Shown piece after piece: positions 18,894 through 30,672 of a stretch of 64,000 nt of DNA (position 1 is the stretch's first letter; every line of letters begins with the position of its first letter). The translations under genes and the position numbers were made by a program. The stretch covers positions 62,001-126,000 of the forward strand of contig CAJNDS010002448.1 in assembly GCA_905221605.1 (NCBI GenBank), read 5' to 3'. Source of the DNA: Symbiodinium natans. Taxonomy: Eukaryota > Sar > Dinophyceae > Suessiales > Symbiodiniaceae. Under the pieces are notes generated by a model. It ran no database searches. It saw only the letters and a list, made by a program, of their open reading frames with translations, and was not told the origin of the DNA.

Positions 18894-19150
18894 TTACCGC
18901 CCGCAAAGCCAAGCAAAAATATATACCATGCATTCAGCCACTGCCATAATGAACCCGACAGCCATCCCAAGAAGGCAGCAACCAAACTTTACAGGCGATT
19001 CTTCCGAGTGCTGCTCTAACATGCCCAGCCAAGCCCTGAGAACGTCGAACTTCCATGCACACCAAAAGCTCACTCCCCACCCGCCCCGGATGTCTTCGGG
19101 GCGCCTTGAGATGCGCCTGCCTCCGAAAAGCGAAACGCTTTTTTGACTTT
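18894..19150 (-). CDS. Membrane-protein exon, unidentified
   Basis: The minus frame has a basic N-terminal part, then KFDVLRAWLGMLEQ and a long hydrophobic segment (CCLLGMAVGFIMAVAECMVY). It then reads IFAWLCG and a GT donor-like GGTAAAAC immediately followed by CCCTAAA repeats. This fits an exon with one or two membrane helices. Family unknown. Confidence 0.4.
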
Positions 19151-19202
19151 TTTCGGCTTTTTGGGTTTGCTTTTTGAACTTGGAGGGTCTAAGACTTGAC
19201 AC

Positions 19203-19957
19203 GTGAGGGCATGATCGGGCGCAACTCTACAGAGGCCCCACCATGTCAGCAACCGATTGATAGGCTTGCAACGATCCAAGGCTGCAAGTCGTATGGGCTT
19301 GCTGACCTCGTGTGCCCTGTTGGCTGCCTTACAGCTAGCTAAGGTCATTTCCGAGCTTATCTTATGCCCACACCCTGACCCGACCCCACGCTTTTATCCC
19401 ATTTTCTAAAACAGTATCCTTAAACCCACCTCACGCCCCAGTACCCACACCAAAGCCACCTAAACAAGCCATACCCTTCCCCAAAACTTTTCTACAATCC
19501 AGAATTACCTAAACAATCCAGAACCTTATCCATCTTCAAACCCCGAATCATAACCAATAACCATATCCAAACCTTATCCATAAAATATCCACTCTCCTAA
19601 CCTGAACTGGGTCTGTCCGCCTAATAATGGAAAACTAACCCAATGTGGGTGTATTTGGGTTCATCGGCAGGTGGGTCTGGCGAGTTAAACCCTAAACCCA
19701 AAAACGGAAGCCCTAAGCCCTAAACCCTATTGATGGGGCCGGTCAGACCCTCAATCCCAAATCGTGTTGAGTAGGCCCCATTCCCTTCCACGACTTGGGT
19801 AGCCCACAATAAGGGCACCCTTTTTTTGGGGTTGGTTACTTTGATAAGGTTCCCCCAAAAAAGGGAAAAGGGTACCACTGGGCTAGCCAGATGAAGGGCT
19901 TCTGATTAGAAACCGAGGACGAGGTCAGTCCTGCCTCATGTGGGATGGGTGATGGGA
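19203..19957. other. No recognisable gene
   Basis: C/A-rich sequence at 19370-19610 with weak CCCTA-like motifs, and a copy of the dispersed GGGGTTGGTTACTTTG repeat near 19820. Confidence 0.5.
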
Positions 19958-21415
19958 TCAAGCACGCCGGCTTTTTTCGGACATACCATCTTTGAGGTAG
20001 CCGGAGCCCGCGCGGCAGCTTTGCCAGTCTTTCATGATGCTGAGCTCACGCGTGTTCATTGTGCCGAGAAGGTCCTCAAATCTCACAGAACCAGGGTCCG
20101 CAATCATCTTTGAGGCTTGGGAAGCCAATGTTTTCCAAGCTTTTTTGCCCGACTGCGCTGACTCCCGAGCAATGATCGTGGCACCTTCGTCGAGAAAGGT
20201 GGTAAGCCTTTGAATGTCAGCTTCGGCCAAGGAGGAATGGCATACCAAGAGTAGGGCCTGCAGGTACTCCACAGCAAGTTTGTAGTCCATTCTGCAGGTG
20301 TCCCTTGCCAGCATCGCATCAATAATCTCCACACTCACTTGCGGCCTCCCTGCCAGAAGATGAGCTTTGGCATATGCAGTGTACCCCAAGAAGTTTGCTT
20401 CTACGTGGTGACTGTGTACAAGCAGATGCCAAATTTCATCCGCACGCTTCCAGTTGAAGGAAGCTGCCGCTCCTTCGAGCAGGCCGCCGAGGACCACCTC
20501 ATTCGGAGACAACCTTTGGAGCATGGTCTGTGTGAGTAGATCAGCTACGGAGGCATGTTGGCCACGCTGCTCGCAAAGACACATTCTGGCCGCATATGTC
20601 ACGTATGTCTTTTGCAAGGGTTGCTGCTCTGACCACTCCCACAGTTCGTCTGCCCAGGCATAGGCATCACTGCCGATGCGAGCGCACAGCCGCAATGCAC
20701 TGCTCAAGCCACAGTTGAAGTCTGCGACTGCTGTTGGAGGTGGGCACCCCCATGCACCCCTAGCCAGCTTCAGAGCCTGCTGCTTCCTGATCTCCATAGC
20801 TTCCACGGAAGTTCTCTTGCACTTGAGACAAGATGCCAGAGCGTGCAGCAGAATGTTGTTCTCAATGCAGTGAAGCGAAACTCCCAATTCCCTATGCATT
20901 GAATAGATGTAGACGAGCTGATCCCACCACATTCCCTGTCCGCATCTTTGCATCGCAGAGCCGAAGATGCTCGCTTCAAGCGCACCTGCATTTCGGATTT
21001 CCTCGAAGATTTTTAGAAGCTGGTGTGGACGCCTGCATTTTTTGATGCTGTCCCGCAGGCTTGACGCTTCATGCGTCCGCCCAGGTGTAGCATGAACATT
21101 TGGATTCGAAGGCGTCAGGAGAAAGTGCGGCCGCTTCCGCTTGCGAGTGCGACCCGTGGGAGACGCAAAATCTGTGCGAGGCCTTCGCAGCATTCTGTTT
21201 CGCTGGGACAAAGGGACTTGGTCAGGCTGCGAGTGGCTTCTTAATGCAAGCACCGCGGAACCCAAAGGCAGCATCCACAAGAAAGATCGCTTGCGATCTG
21301 TCTCTGGAATGTGCTGCGTTGCAGCCAATTGGGGGCGCATGTTCAAGATAGAGGTTGAGCGGCGAAGGTCAGGAAGGCTGCAGGTCAGCACACGCGTTGC
21401 CAACAGTTGCTCCAT
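19958..21415 (-). CDS. PPR-like helical-repeat protein (485 aa), intronless
   Basis: PPR proteins bind organellar RNA to guide processing, editing or translation. The ATG at 21415 is preceded by an in-frame TAA, which supports this start. Residues about 1-115 are basic and Ser/Pro rich, suitable for an organelle-targeting leader. From about residue 120 helical pairs follow: LLKIFEEIRNAGALEASIFG, then NNILLHALASCLKC, DELWEWSEQQPLQKTYVTYA, SPNEVVLGGLLEGAAASFNW and NFLGYTAYAKAHLLAGR. The alternating amphipathic helices and the VxxNxLLxAL patterns are PPR-like although degenerate. A strong acceptor (CTCTTTCTCTCTCAG, ending at 21483) 68 bases upstream would suit spliced-leader trans-splicing. The lack of introns contrasts with its neighbours. 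Confidence 0.75.
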   Translation of the reverse strand: MEQLLATRVLTCSLPDLRRSTSILNMRPQLAATQHIPETDRKRSFLWMLPLGSAVLALRSHSQPDQVPLSQRNRMLRRPRTDFASPTGRTRKRKRPHFLLTPSNPNVHATPGRTHEASSLRDSIKKCRRPHQLLKIFEEIRNAGALEASIFGSAMQRCGQGMWWDQLVYIYSMHRELGVSLHCIENNILLHALASCLKCKRTSVEAMEIRKQQALKLARGAWGCPPPTAVADFNCGLSSALRLCARIGSDAYAWADELWEWSEQQPLQKTYVTYAARMCLCEQRGQHASVADLLTQTMLQRLSPNEVVLGGLLEGAAASFNWKRADEIWHLLVHSHHVEANFLGYTAYAKAHLLAGRPQVSVEIIDAMLARDTCRMDYKLAVEYLQALLLVCHSSLAEADIQRLTTFLDEGATIIARESAQSGKKAWKTLASQASKMIADPGSVRFEDLLGTMNTRELSIMKDWQSCRAGSGYLKDGMSEKSRRA

Positions 21416-21468
21416 GCTGCCAGATGACTCACAGCCACAGCATTATGTGCCTAAAAAACGCCTCAACA

Positions 21469-21502
21469 CACACTCACCACGGCTGAGAGAGAAAGAGCGA
21501 GC
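21469..21502 (-). promoter_or_regulatory. Probable splice acceptor upstream of the PPR-like gene
   Basis: A polypyrimidine run followed by CAG at 21485-21483, 68 bases before the ATG. It is the best candidate for the spliced-leader addition site, but could also be an ordinary cis acceptor. Confidence 0.5.
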
Positions 21503-21639
21503 ACAGCTTTTCATCATCATTCGTATCCAGTTTCAGACATTCCCGCGCGCTATGTGAAAGGTGTGCATAGCCAATGCGAGCGTCTCTCCTGTAGCACTTG
21601 CATCAAACTTTTGACGCTGGCCTGAAGATGCAACACCGG

Positions 21640-24540
21640 TGAACGAATTCGCCCTAGCCCTAAACCCACAAATTCATTCATCAGCCCCAAATGCCATTCC
21701 AGGAACCAGGAGTCTGTCCGCATATCCCAAACTCTGCCTAAACCTGGGGTTTTAGGCGTAGGGTATAGGGGTCAGGGTGTGGTCGCGGGATGAACTGGGA
21801 AGTCACCCCTGCTAGCTCTTGCACCCCTAAACCCTACACCCTAAACCCTAAACCCTTTAACTCAAGTCCGGAGTAACCGAAAGCATCTTTCATGGTTCCA
21901 CAAGCCCATGCTCTGAGTCACCGCGCCCCTGAGCTGGCTTCATACCCCCAGAGTAGAACGAGATGAGGGCCTCAAGCGTTTATGGGTTTTAGGGATTCAG
22001 GGTTTAGGGACTAAGGGTTTAAGGGTCGAGTCTTCCGGTTTCAGGGATACTGGGGGGGGGGGGGGGGGGTTGCTTAAATCCTCCAGGTCTTTCGCATCGA
22101 GGGATTGTTTTCAGGCGTCATGGGCTTCCTAGGGTTGAAAGGGCTTATGGAGTTTGCATTCTTTCGTTTGAGTTGGGTTCCCCGGCAAGGAGACAAAGAG
22201 TACACGTTGTTGCTGGAACAGCATATCCGAAGGCTCGCCTAACCCTAAGAAGGAGCATCGTCCTACTACTGGGCGTGTCCGCATGATGTATGCACCTTGC
22301 AGGAATCCTGGCGTGCGTAAACCCTAAACCCCAAACCCTAGACCCTGAACCCTAAACCCTGAACCCTAAACCCTTTCGAACTTAAGAACTGGGGTTTGGG
22401 AAGCCAGCGTATGGCTCCGGACGCTTCGCGCGCTTCAGGATTCTCCCAAATTTCCGGTTCAAAGGCCAGGAGTCTAGCCTAATGTTCGACCCTCTTTAGT
22501 AGGGGCCTCCCCTTTAAAGTCAATTTTGGCCGAATTATTCAGGACCCCCTGACTGTTTGCGGGGTCCTCTTTAAAGTCAACCGGTTCCCGAAATCCGATT
22601 TTTTTTTAAAGGATTTGGGGCTTGTTTCGGCCCGGAGGCTCCGGCTTAAAGCCGGGCCTTAGGATTTCAAAGGCCGACCTCCTGAATTCCAACCGGCCCG
22701 AAACCATTAATTCCCTTTAAGAAACCATTAGAAAAATTGGTTTCGTTCAATCCGACAAGGGGGTGGTCCAGGGGCCCCCACTGTTTCGGGGCCCTCTTTA
22801 ATGTCCGGGCCCCGGCCCGGAGGCTCCGAATTTGGAAAAAGCCTATGGATTCCTTTTAAATTCATATAAACTCATCCCGGACCGCGGACCCCTTTTCGAT
22901 TCGCGCGGCTCCCTTGTAGATTCATATGGATCCCTTTTAAATCTATCTAAACTCCTCCCTATGAAAATCATATAAAACCCCGGGGCCCTTTTATTCAGGA
23001 TCCCATCCACGCGTCGACTGTTCAGGGGGGGGGGGGGCCCTACACAGTAAAGAGGGTCCAACATTAAAGCCTAAAGAAACCCTAAACCCTAAACCCCAAA
23101 CCCGAAACCCTACGCCCTAAACCCTAAACCCGAAACCCAAACCCTAAACCCGCAACTCCAGCCTCGACCCAACGACCTGCTAGGGCACCAGCTGGCGTAG
23201 GGTCCTTCCGCACAGCCAGAACCTGTTGGATCCCAGACCCCCTCAGAGGAACCCCCCAAATAGTACAGGTTTAGGGTTTAGGGTTTAGGGTTTAGGGGTT
23301 ACTATTGAGTCATTCTTAGGAACCCTTAAGAGGATCTGACATCTACTTTCGGGATCCTCCAGGGGTCTGGGATATGGGGGTTTATGAACATAGGGGACCC
23401 CAAAAATGGACCCCAAGTAGCATCCCTTGCAACAAGGACCCCGATGAGGTACCCCCAATTTCGAAAACCACCATATGGGCTTCCGGCTTTCAGATACACC
23501 TGAGAGTATTGTTGGTGCGCGTTGTATATACTTGACTTGAAAATGAAAGCAGAAAAGATCATGAACTCACTGTCCAACAGTTCCATCTGGCCCTCGCTGC
23601 CCGTGATCAAGAAAAGCAACTCAGGCCTAGAGCATCATCAACCAGGATGGGCTATTTGGCCCCCTAATCCCCATAATCAACCCGACAAAGGGCCGCTCTA
23701 AGGGGGTTGTTGGTCATAATAGCCCGTCCTGGAAGTGCTTCGGTCTGCATTTTGTGCCGCTGTGCTTGCGCCCGCAGTGGGAAAGGCGAGAGCCTCGTGG
23801 CCTTCGAAAGAACCTGACCTCCTGGGGGACCAAATGAACCCTAACATTGGGGTCACATTTACCCTATACTACTACAATCCCTACTAGTAGGGTAGGGAAC
23901 CCTAATAACATTGGGGTCATGTACCCTATACAACTATAATCCCTACTAGGGTAGATGAACCATGAACCGTCTCAGGGTTCATTTGAGGGGACGTTGCCCA
24001 ACGAGCTACGCAGGCGCACTGTGCAGTCACTCTGAAATCGGCTTCCTCAACGCAAGCAGACTTTATCAAGGAGGCACCCGCTCAGACAACCTTGCATACC
24101 CCTCCCCCCCCGGCCTTCCGATGCGATGCGAAAAAAGCTGCTTCTCAAGATGTAAAAAATCGAGGAAGCCAAAGTGCGGTCAGGAGGCAAGAGATGGAAG
24201 TGCAGGACAACAACCTCGGTGACATGTTTTGGTGGATCGATACAGTAGTGTCGGGCTTAAACAATCCGTGTCGTTGGATTGGCACATGCGTGTCGACAGG
24301 GTCGGCTCGTGTGAACGACTGCTGCCAGGGCCTCAAGACCCCCTTTGTCGCCGTTGTTGCGAGATGCGCCCTGGCCCCTCCTAAACCCTAAACCCTAAAC
24401 GCGAAACTCCCATGCACCACATTGCAGGACGTGCTTGCAAACCCTTACAAGCCCTTATGGAGCGCTTAGGGCCCTTATAAAGCCCTTAGAAAGCCTTGAT
24501 CAAGCCCTTAGAAAGGTTATAAAACCCTGACAAGCCCTGC
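21640..24540. other. Repeat-rich, no supported gene
   Basis: Telomere-like tracts (21827-21860, 22318-22374, 23085-23155, 23270-23303), G-runs near 22050 and 23027, and a low-complexity 22440-23060 stretch with CCCTCTTTA-like ends in opposite orientation. There are two direct copies of a 60-bp unit at about 23826-23955. A plus-strand frame at 24170-24390 (DMFWWIDTVVSGLNNPCRW) looks somewhat protein-like but is unidentified. Confidence 0.5.
23644..23733. repeat. Fold-back element around CCAGGATGGGCTATTT
   Basis: AGGATGGGCTATTTGGCCCC on the left and AATAGCCCGTCCTGG on the right form imperfect inverted arms. A related right end occurs at about 25030-25050 (AATGGCCCGTCCC). Confidence 0.6.
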
Positions 24541-24649
24541 ATAAAAGCCCCAGAGAGTGCCTCGTCTTCGGCAGACACGTCGGGGTAGAAGCGGAGCAGC
24601 GCGCTCTGCAGTTCCGAGCCCAAGGCCATGCCTGGCAGACTCCAGGAAA
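24541..24649 (-). CDS. Coding-like exon, unidentified
   Basis: The minus frame reads WSLPGMALGSELQSALLRFY, then PDVSAEDEALSGAF. It is amphipathic and acidic with no stops in about 105 bases, and ends near CCCTTA-rich sequence. No family recognised. Confidence 0.45.
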
Positions 24650-27450
24650 CGTGTTTTGGGTTTATAGGGTAGAAGGTTTAGGATTTAGGGATTAAGGTTT
24701 AGGGTTTACGTCGGGCTTAGGGATGCCCAGGGTCAGCAGGGGTGGACTGGGACATTTGTTCATAGAGGACGCCGATCTTGAACAACTCTCGTGTGGCTTC
24801 AGGACCTGCCCCCTGAAGCTCTCCTCATCTGATCCATTAGATCCATACTACCCTTAGCCTTAGAACTGCGATGAAAATACAAATTATTGTTGAGTCCTCC
24901 CCTGGATTTCACCATAAACAGGAAGAATGGGGGTGGGGGGGGGGGGTGGGCGGTAGTGTGCTGCATCACGTCCTCATAAACCATAATCCCCATACGCAAC
25001 CCTAGAAAGGGCCTTTTTAAGGAGTTCTAGGGTATAATGGCCCGTCCCAGACATCTGTACAGTAGTTGCTTTCTGCACTTCTCCCTTGTCGGCTCCGAGG
25101 GCCAGGTGACATCATGCAACAACGAAGGAGCCCAGTGCTGACTGTTGTGGAATCAGGCCTCGCCCTATAAAGTCTTTTTTTTGCATTTCAGGGGGTCTTG
25201 AGGGGTGATTCTTACATAGTTTGGGCGAATGTTTCAGAACTTTGGCTGTTCAGCCCAATCCCCGAGGTGCTGCAAAAAGGTTCGCTTTGGTTGCCAGTGC
25301 TTCGTTGGGCTTTTCGAACACAATGGCTCCTGGCCTTCGACTTGCGCCAGATCGTCGTCTATGTCCCTGAACTTTCCTGGAGTTTGGTGTTTAGGGTTTA
25401 AGGTTTAGGTTTTGGGTTTCGGGAACCATCCAGGAGACGCTGCCGATTAAATTGATGTTGCATGACCTTGAGGAGACTCTACATGCCCCAGCGCTCTCAA
25501 CACCACTTTCCCATACTCTGAGCCCTAAAGCCTAAACCCTAATCCCACCAGTCCGAGTCGAGAACCTGCTTGCCACTAATAAGTCGAAGCAGGCTCCCGA
25601 AACTCTCATCGTAAACGTTTGGCCGAGAGACTCTCCACTTCTACCCGTCTCAAGCAAGCTCTCTTGATGGGTTGGCCCAGAAGACCCCCCCTCCCTGAGT
25701 TCTAAGTTCTAAGCAACTGTGGCATCTACTTCTCTAGAACTGTGCAAGCCATAGATATCCTGAGGTTGGGATGTTCCCCCTTAGGGATTATTGTTATAGT
25801 CCCTACTAAGGACTGTTCGTATAGGGGGAACATCCCAATCCTGAGGTCTTAAAGCACCTGATGCTAAACCCTAAACCCTAAACCCTAAACCCTAAACCCC
25901 AAACCCTAAACCCTAAACCCCAAACCCCAAACCCTAAACCCCCAAACCCCCTTCAAGCACCGTGCTCGGCGCCTCCCGGAAGCAACGCCAAGAGAGCCTT
26001 TCGGGGCTCTGGAGCCCCAACGACAACTCGAAGGAAGAAAGAAGCCCTCCCCCAAAAAACATCAGAAAGCCTACCCCTCCCCACCCCCCCCCCCCTCAAA
26101 AACACACACACAAAACACAATGAAAAAACACCAACAACTCTAGCTACAGGACATGGCAATGCAACCAGAGAAAAAAAGTAAGACACAACTAGCAACGCAA
26201 GCCCAAAAAGACACTCAGACCAAAACAAGAAGAGCTCATACATAATAACAAACAACAAACTCAGACAAAAGAAAAGCTCTGCACTGCACAGCTGCTCGTC
26301 TCCACGCGGTCGAAGGCCAGCAAGGCGAAGGCTTTGGCCTTCCCAGGGCATCGGATGCTGCAACTTGTTTTGTTCTCGTTTTGTTTCTTGGGGGGGGGGG
26401 GGGGGCGGTGTTTCTTTTTTTCTTGGTTTCTTGGGGGGGGGGGGGGGGGGAGTTTTAGTGAGGGGAGCTTTTGGAGTGTAAGCGACCAGTCAGAATGGTA
26501 CAGTAGGGATTAGCGGATGGGGATTACGATTAACCTCCCGGCCCAAGATCTTCTGCTGCGCCATTCACAGCCGCAGAGTCATTCTCCGATAGTGATTGCT
26601 ACTTGTACGCGCGGAATTAACTCTGCAATGCACTCGTGCTTTGTGCTCATGAATCACAAACCTCAAGGCCCCTAAAGCCTTTTTGCACTCAAAGGCCTGA
26701 TAAACAAACCTATATAGGGCACCTGTGGGACCAAGGGGCAAGTGCCAACCCCAACCCGCTGAACCCGCCTCGCATATGGCAAGGGCCCAGCCTTGCACCA
26801 TGATGGCCTCTAAGTCCTGAGAGGGCACATGGAAGTGGTGGATCATTTTCTCCCCTAGTCACTCTACCAGCGACCCAAAAAACGTCAGAAAACTAGGGGG
26901 GGGGGGGGGGGGGCCTGCGTCGGTTGCAATCGATTGTGGGGATTCAAGTCATTCGAGAAGGAGGTTGCGCTGTTGAATGCCTATGTGAAGTCTGGGGTGG
27001 TGAAACAAAACCGAACAAAACAAACGTTGGGGCAATCTCGGAAAGGTGGCTGTGAAGACATGGTTCCGTTTCGCGTGGCGCATCTTTACAGGCGGGGGGG
27101 GGGCAGTAAAGCAGACGCCCACTGCTGTGATAAACTCAACACAACATTCTATTTAGGGGGTTCTTCTCCCCTTATTCGTCGACAACAGAAGCCATTAGCA
27201 AGGGGCCGTCGTTTAGAACAACCCCGACATGGCTTTGTGTTGACCGGGATCGTTCTAGCGACTGCGTAGCATCGGGTTCCCTACAGCACCCAGCCATGGC
27301 GCAGGCGACTGTGCCGTGTGTTCAACCCAGCGGAGCGAGCTCGACTGCTGCAGGAACACTGGAACACTGTGGGCGGATGCCGATGGGATAAGTCATATTA
27401 AACCGTGCATGGATGTGGTGTGCCTAAAGAAGCGCTGATTTGCTGCTGCC
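24650..27450. other. Repeat- and homopolymer-rich, no supported gene
   Basis: Contains a degenerate CCCTAAA array (25863-25950), G-runs at about 26390-26405, 26434-26450 and 26897-26913, and A-rich sequence at 26090-26270. The minus frame 25953-26363 is mostly a low-complexity shadow. The minus frame 26565-26846 is weakly protein-like. Confidence 0.5.
25759..25845. repeat. Fold-back element, about 24-bp arms
   Basis: GGTTGGGATGTTCCCCCTTA and TAGGGGGAACATCCCAAT are inverted arms. A related but incomplete copy is at about 27795-27855 (TAAGGGGGAACATTCCA). Confidence 0.75.
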
Positions 27451-27454
27451 ACGA

Positions 27455-27712
27455 CTAGTAGCTACTCTTGAAATCTTTGGAGGAAGTTTCGACCAAGATG
27501 TCCATAGTGGATGATGGAACTTCAGTAGTTCGAGGTGTGCTCAAGTACATGGTTTCATCATCATCAATCTGAGGACATCCCACCGAACGAATCGTCCAAA
27601 AGGGGACTTCTGCGAGCAACTCGTGGGACCACTCGGGAGTAAGATCCCGGACACGAATGCACAAGGGCACATTTCCACTAACGCTGCAAAGCCGAATCTG
27701 AAACTCCAACAA
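27455..27712 (-). CDS. Coding-like 3' exon, unidentified
   Basis: An 85-codon minus frame with varied, protein-like composition: VPLCIRVRDLTPEWSHELLA, then FWTIRSVGCPQIDDDETMYL, ending KDFKSSY and a stop. It could be a final exon. No family recognised. Confidence 0.35.
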   Translation of the reverse strand: MLEFQIRLCSVSGNVPLCIRVRDLTPEWSHELLAEVPFWTIRSVGCPQIDDDETMYLSTPRTTEVPSSTMDILVETSSKDFKSSY

Positions 27713-28169
27713 TCAAACTCAGGCAAGCCGCAAGCCCTGCGTCTGAGGTAAAACTTGGGAAATTCCCTTTATGCTACGAGTCCTTCATAGGGATTAGAGT
27801 ACTCCCTATTATAATCCCTGTTCAGGACTGTCGGTATAAGGGGGAACATTCCAAAGTGACACCCAGTTGGAGCCCTCAACTGCCAACTGAACACTTTTTG
27901 CGCACGATCAAGACGCCGGGGTGCACTTGTCACATCAGTATCTTTCGGGCCAGGACATCGTGTCGTCGCCTTTGGCCCAGCATGCGAACGTTCTGCTTTT
28001 GTCAGAGTCAGCAAGCGGGGGGGGGGGGGGGGGGGGAACGGATAAAGAGACAGTCCCCGAACTAACCGGAAGCCTTGTAACAAACGCAAGGAAGCCCAAG
28101 AACAGTTCACACGCCCGAATACTGCATACTGAAACCATCACAGTCCGACCACAAAATCCTCTCCGCCCT

Positions 28170-28262
28170 CTCCCCCCCATTCAGCCACTCACGCAACTTA
28201 CGCAACCACATGTTCTCAAATGCAGGGTCCGCAGGCTCCCGGTAGTCGTCGCTGCGGCCGCA
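28170..28262 (-). CDS. Coding-like exon, unidentified
   Basis: The minus frame reads SDDYREPADPAFENMWLRKL, then REWLNG. The strong codon-like composition suggests a real exon. It may belong with the next exon upstream at 28398-28470. Confidence 0.45.
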
Positions 28263-28397
28263 CTTTGATTGGGCAACTCATTGACAATCTGAGGGCCTTA
28301 ACTAAAGCCCCCGCCTTTCAAAGTCCTGAAGCATGTAAGCCTATGACACTGCCGGACTTTTGCCAATCGGAACCCCAGAATTGGGAGGCTTTCCTAC

Positions 28398-28470
28398 GAA
28401 GTGAAGCCCATGGCCTTCTTCTCTCCGCTCTGGATGGGCTTGATGAAGTCTCTTGCGAAGTCCAGGTAGG
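28398..28470 (-). CDS. Coding-like exon, possibly ASCH-like
   Basis: The minus frame reads VRIPYLDFARDFIKPIQSGE, then KK and a possible GC donor. A strand followed by (F/L)IxxIxSGEKx resembles the start of ASCH domains. This is a guess from one exon. Confidence 0.35.
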
Positions 28471-30276
28471 GTATGCGTACCTTCTGCCCATTTCAATCTA
28501 CAGTGCCGGTTGTGACGTCCATGGGGCTTGGCATTCTGGGGGGTCCAAGTGTTGCATCACATCCGCATACACCAAGTGCTGCTGTATCAAGAAATGTTGG
28601 CGGGATGAAAGAGGCCTATATTGCTTTGTTGCTCCCGGTGCTCCGCATTGCGCCAAGCTCAGTGCAGTCGTTCAAGTCGGTGGGTAAGAATGATTGAGTG
28701 ACGCCACGAAACCTGACATGGTTCCTCATGCGCCACCTGTGTCCTGAAAGAAGAAACAAGGCAGGCACCCACGTAGCATGCATTCCCCACCTAAGCCTGA
28801 AAGAACCTATAGAGCAGAAAAAAGGGTAGGCTTGTTGCTGGAATCACGCTAGCTTAAGTTCAGGCCAAAACCTTTGACTGTAGCCACCAACCCAAGGCAT
28901 AAAAGAGAGCTCACATATCCTAACTCCTAACCTTAAACCCTAATGACCTTGAGGTTTCGGGCAGCTCTGATTTCTGGCGGACACCAATGGTGCATTCCTC
29001 TAGGGCACCGACAAGGGCCAGCAATTTCGATCACGCCCCCTCCCCCACCCCATGGCCCAACCCCAACGTCCCAGCAGAAGCCCCAACCACACAATTTCAA
29101 CTTCTTTTCTGCCTGCTTTGTAGGCGCCGCCGGCTCCGCTGCCGCCATGTTCGCTACCAGTACTTCGCTTGGTGCTCTTAGCAGGAGGTTGAGTGGTCAT
29201 CATGGGGTTTTAGCTTAGGGTTTCTGCCGTTGCTGTCTTACTTCAGTCAAGTGAACTTTGTGGGGCCTCTGAGGAAAAACCACACAGGGGGGGGTGGTGG
29301 GGGGGGGGGGGGCCTAGCCGCTGAGTCCGGTAGGGTTGAGGGCTTTGGTAACCGAGCCCAAAGAAGCTGAAAGCGTGGAGAATTTCAAGTTCAGCATCCC
29401 AGCCTCCGACTTAAGGCTTAGGGTTTAGGGTGAGGCTTCTTTGGCTGAGGTATTTACACTGCACATCCCCCCGCCTCCCTTTCCCTTGTCTCCCCCTTTC
29501 CACCCCCCGTCTGACCCTAACTGGGTTCATCGCTCGAGGGCTCGGAAGAGCGTTTAGTTCCAACCCTACAAAAACCCCTATGCTTTTTCCTTGTGCTTTC
29601 CATGTGCGGCCGTCGCTGAGGGCGTCCTCGCTCCAAAACTTCTCCTTCCTCTACTCTTAAGTCTTCGTTTGGGGCCTTTCTAAGGGGAGATCCCCAAATT
29701 CTCCAGAACCTCGGTGACACGTTTACCCCATCCATCCTCAGCAATGTAGGACGCGCCTTGTCCTTCAACTTTGTGCTGATCCATCCTGAACTGCGGCTAG
29801 CTGATAGCATGATAAAGCCACGCTTCGTGCGGTTTAGGGTTTGGGTTTCGGGTTTAGGGTTTTGGGCTTCGCCACGAGGCGTGCTGGCAGGATCCCAGGG
29901 CTATAAGTCAAGCAAGTAGTACAAGAAACTCAGTCGCGTCGTGTGATGTTTTTTCTGCGAGCAGAGGCCTGAGAAGCACCACAGCTTCCAGCCTCAATGA
30001 TTTGGATGTCCCATCCGTGCTGGAAGTAGGGCATACTGCGTGCAACTTGTTTCCGCTGACGCAAAAACTTCGAATGACTCTGTTTCCTAAACCAAGCCCT
30101 GCATCCCTGGGGCCGAAAGAAAAACTCCGAAAAGCTCCGAACCTGGCGTCTCCCACCGGAGGTCCCCCCAGCCCTCCCTACGGAAAGAGTTTGAAAGAAT
30201 TGACAACCAAGCGGGGTAGCCTCTGGGGCCCTGACTGCACCATTGTTGAGGCACGATTTTAAAAAATGACATGTTT

Positions 30277-30436
30277 GTTCCTTCTTGGGTTTAAGTATCC
30301 ATAAAACCTAAAAAAAATGAGTTTCAACATTCCTTATTGGGTTTAAGTATCCATAAGAACTTACAAAACTGAGTTTCAACATTCCTTATAGGGTTTTAAG
30401 TATCCATAAAAACTTAAAAAACTGAGTTTCAACACC
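30277..30436 (+). repeat. Tandem repeat, about 58 bp x 3
   Basis: Three copies of a unit containing GGGTTTAAGTATCCATAA, then AACTGAGTTTCAACATTCCT. Confidence 0.85.
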
Positions 30437-30536
30437 CAGCTGGGCAATGCTGGACCATCCTGGGGCCGCGCGCCTTCCTCGGGGCCACTCCCGGTGAGCC
30501 TCCTACGCCACCAGCAAGTTTTAGCGATTTTTTTGG

Positions 30537-30672
30537 ATTTCAATGGCAGGTTCCCCCTTATATCAACAACCCTGAATAGGGATAGTACCCCCTATCAGTT
30601 TAGGGATTTCAATGGGAGGTTCCCCTTAATATCAACAACCCTTAGTAGGGATGATAGTACCCCCTATCGTAA
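30537..30672 (+). repeat. Tandem repeat, about 68 bp x 2
   Basis: Two copies of a unit beginning GATTTCAATGG(C/G)AGGTTCCCC and ending TAGTACCCCCTATC. Confidence 0.85.

Noticed and set aside
25953-26363. 136-codon minus frame with hydrophobic stretches
   Set aside because: Derives from A-rich and C-rich low-complexity DNA, so the apparent membrane helices are probably artefacts.
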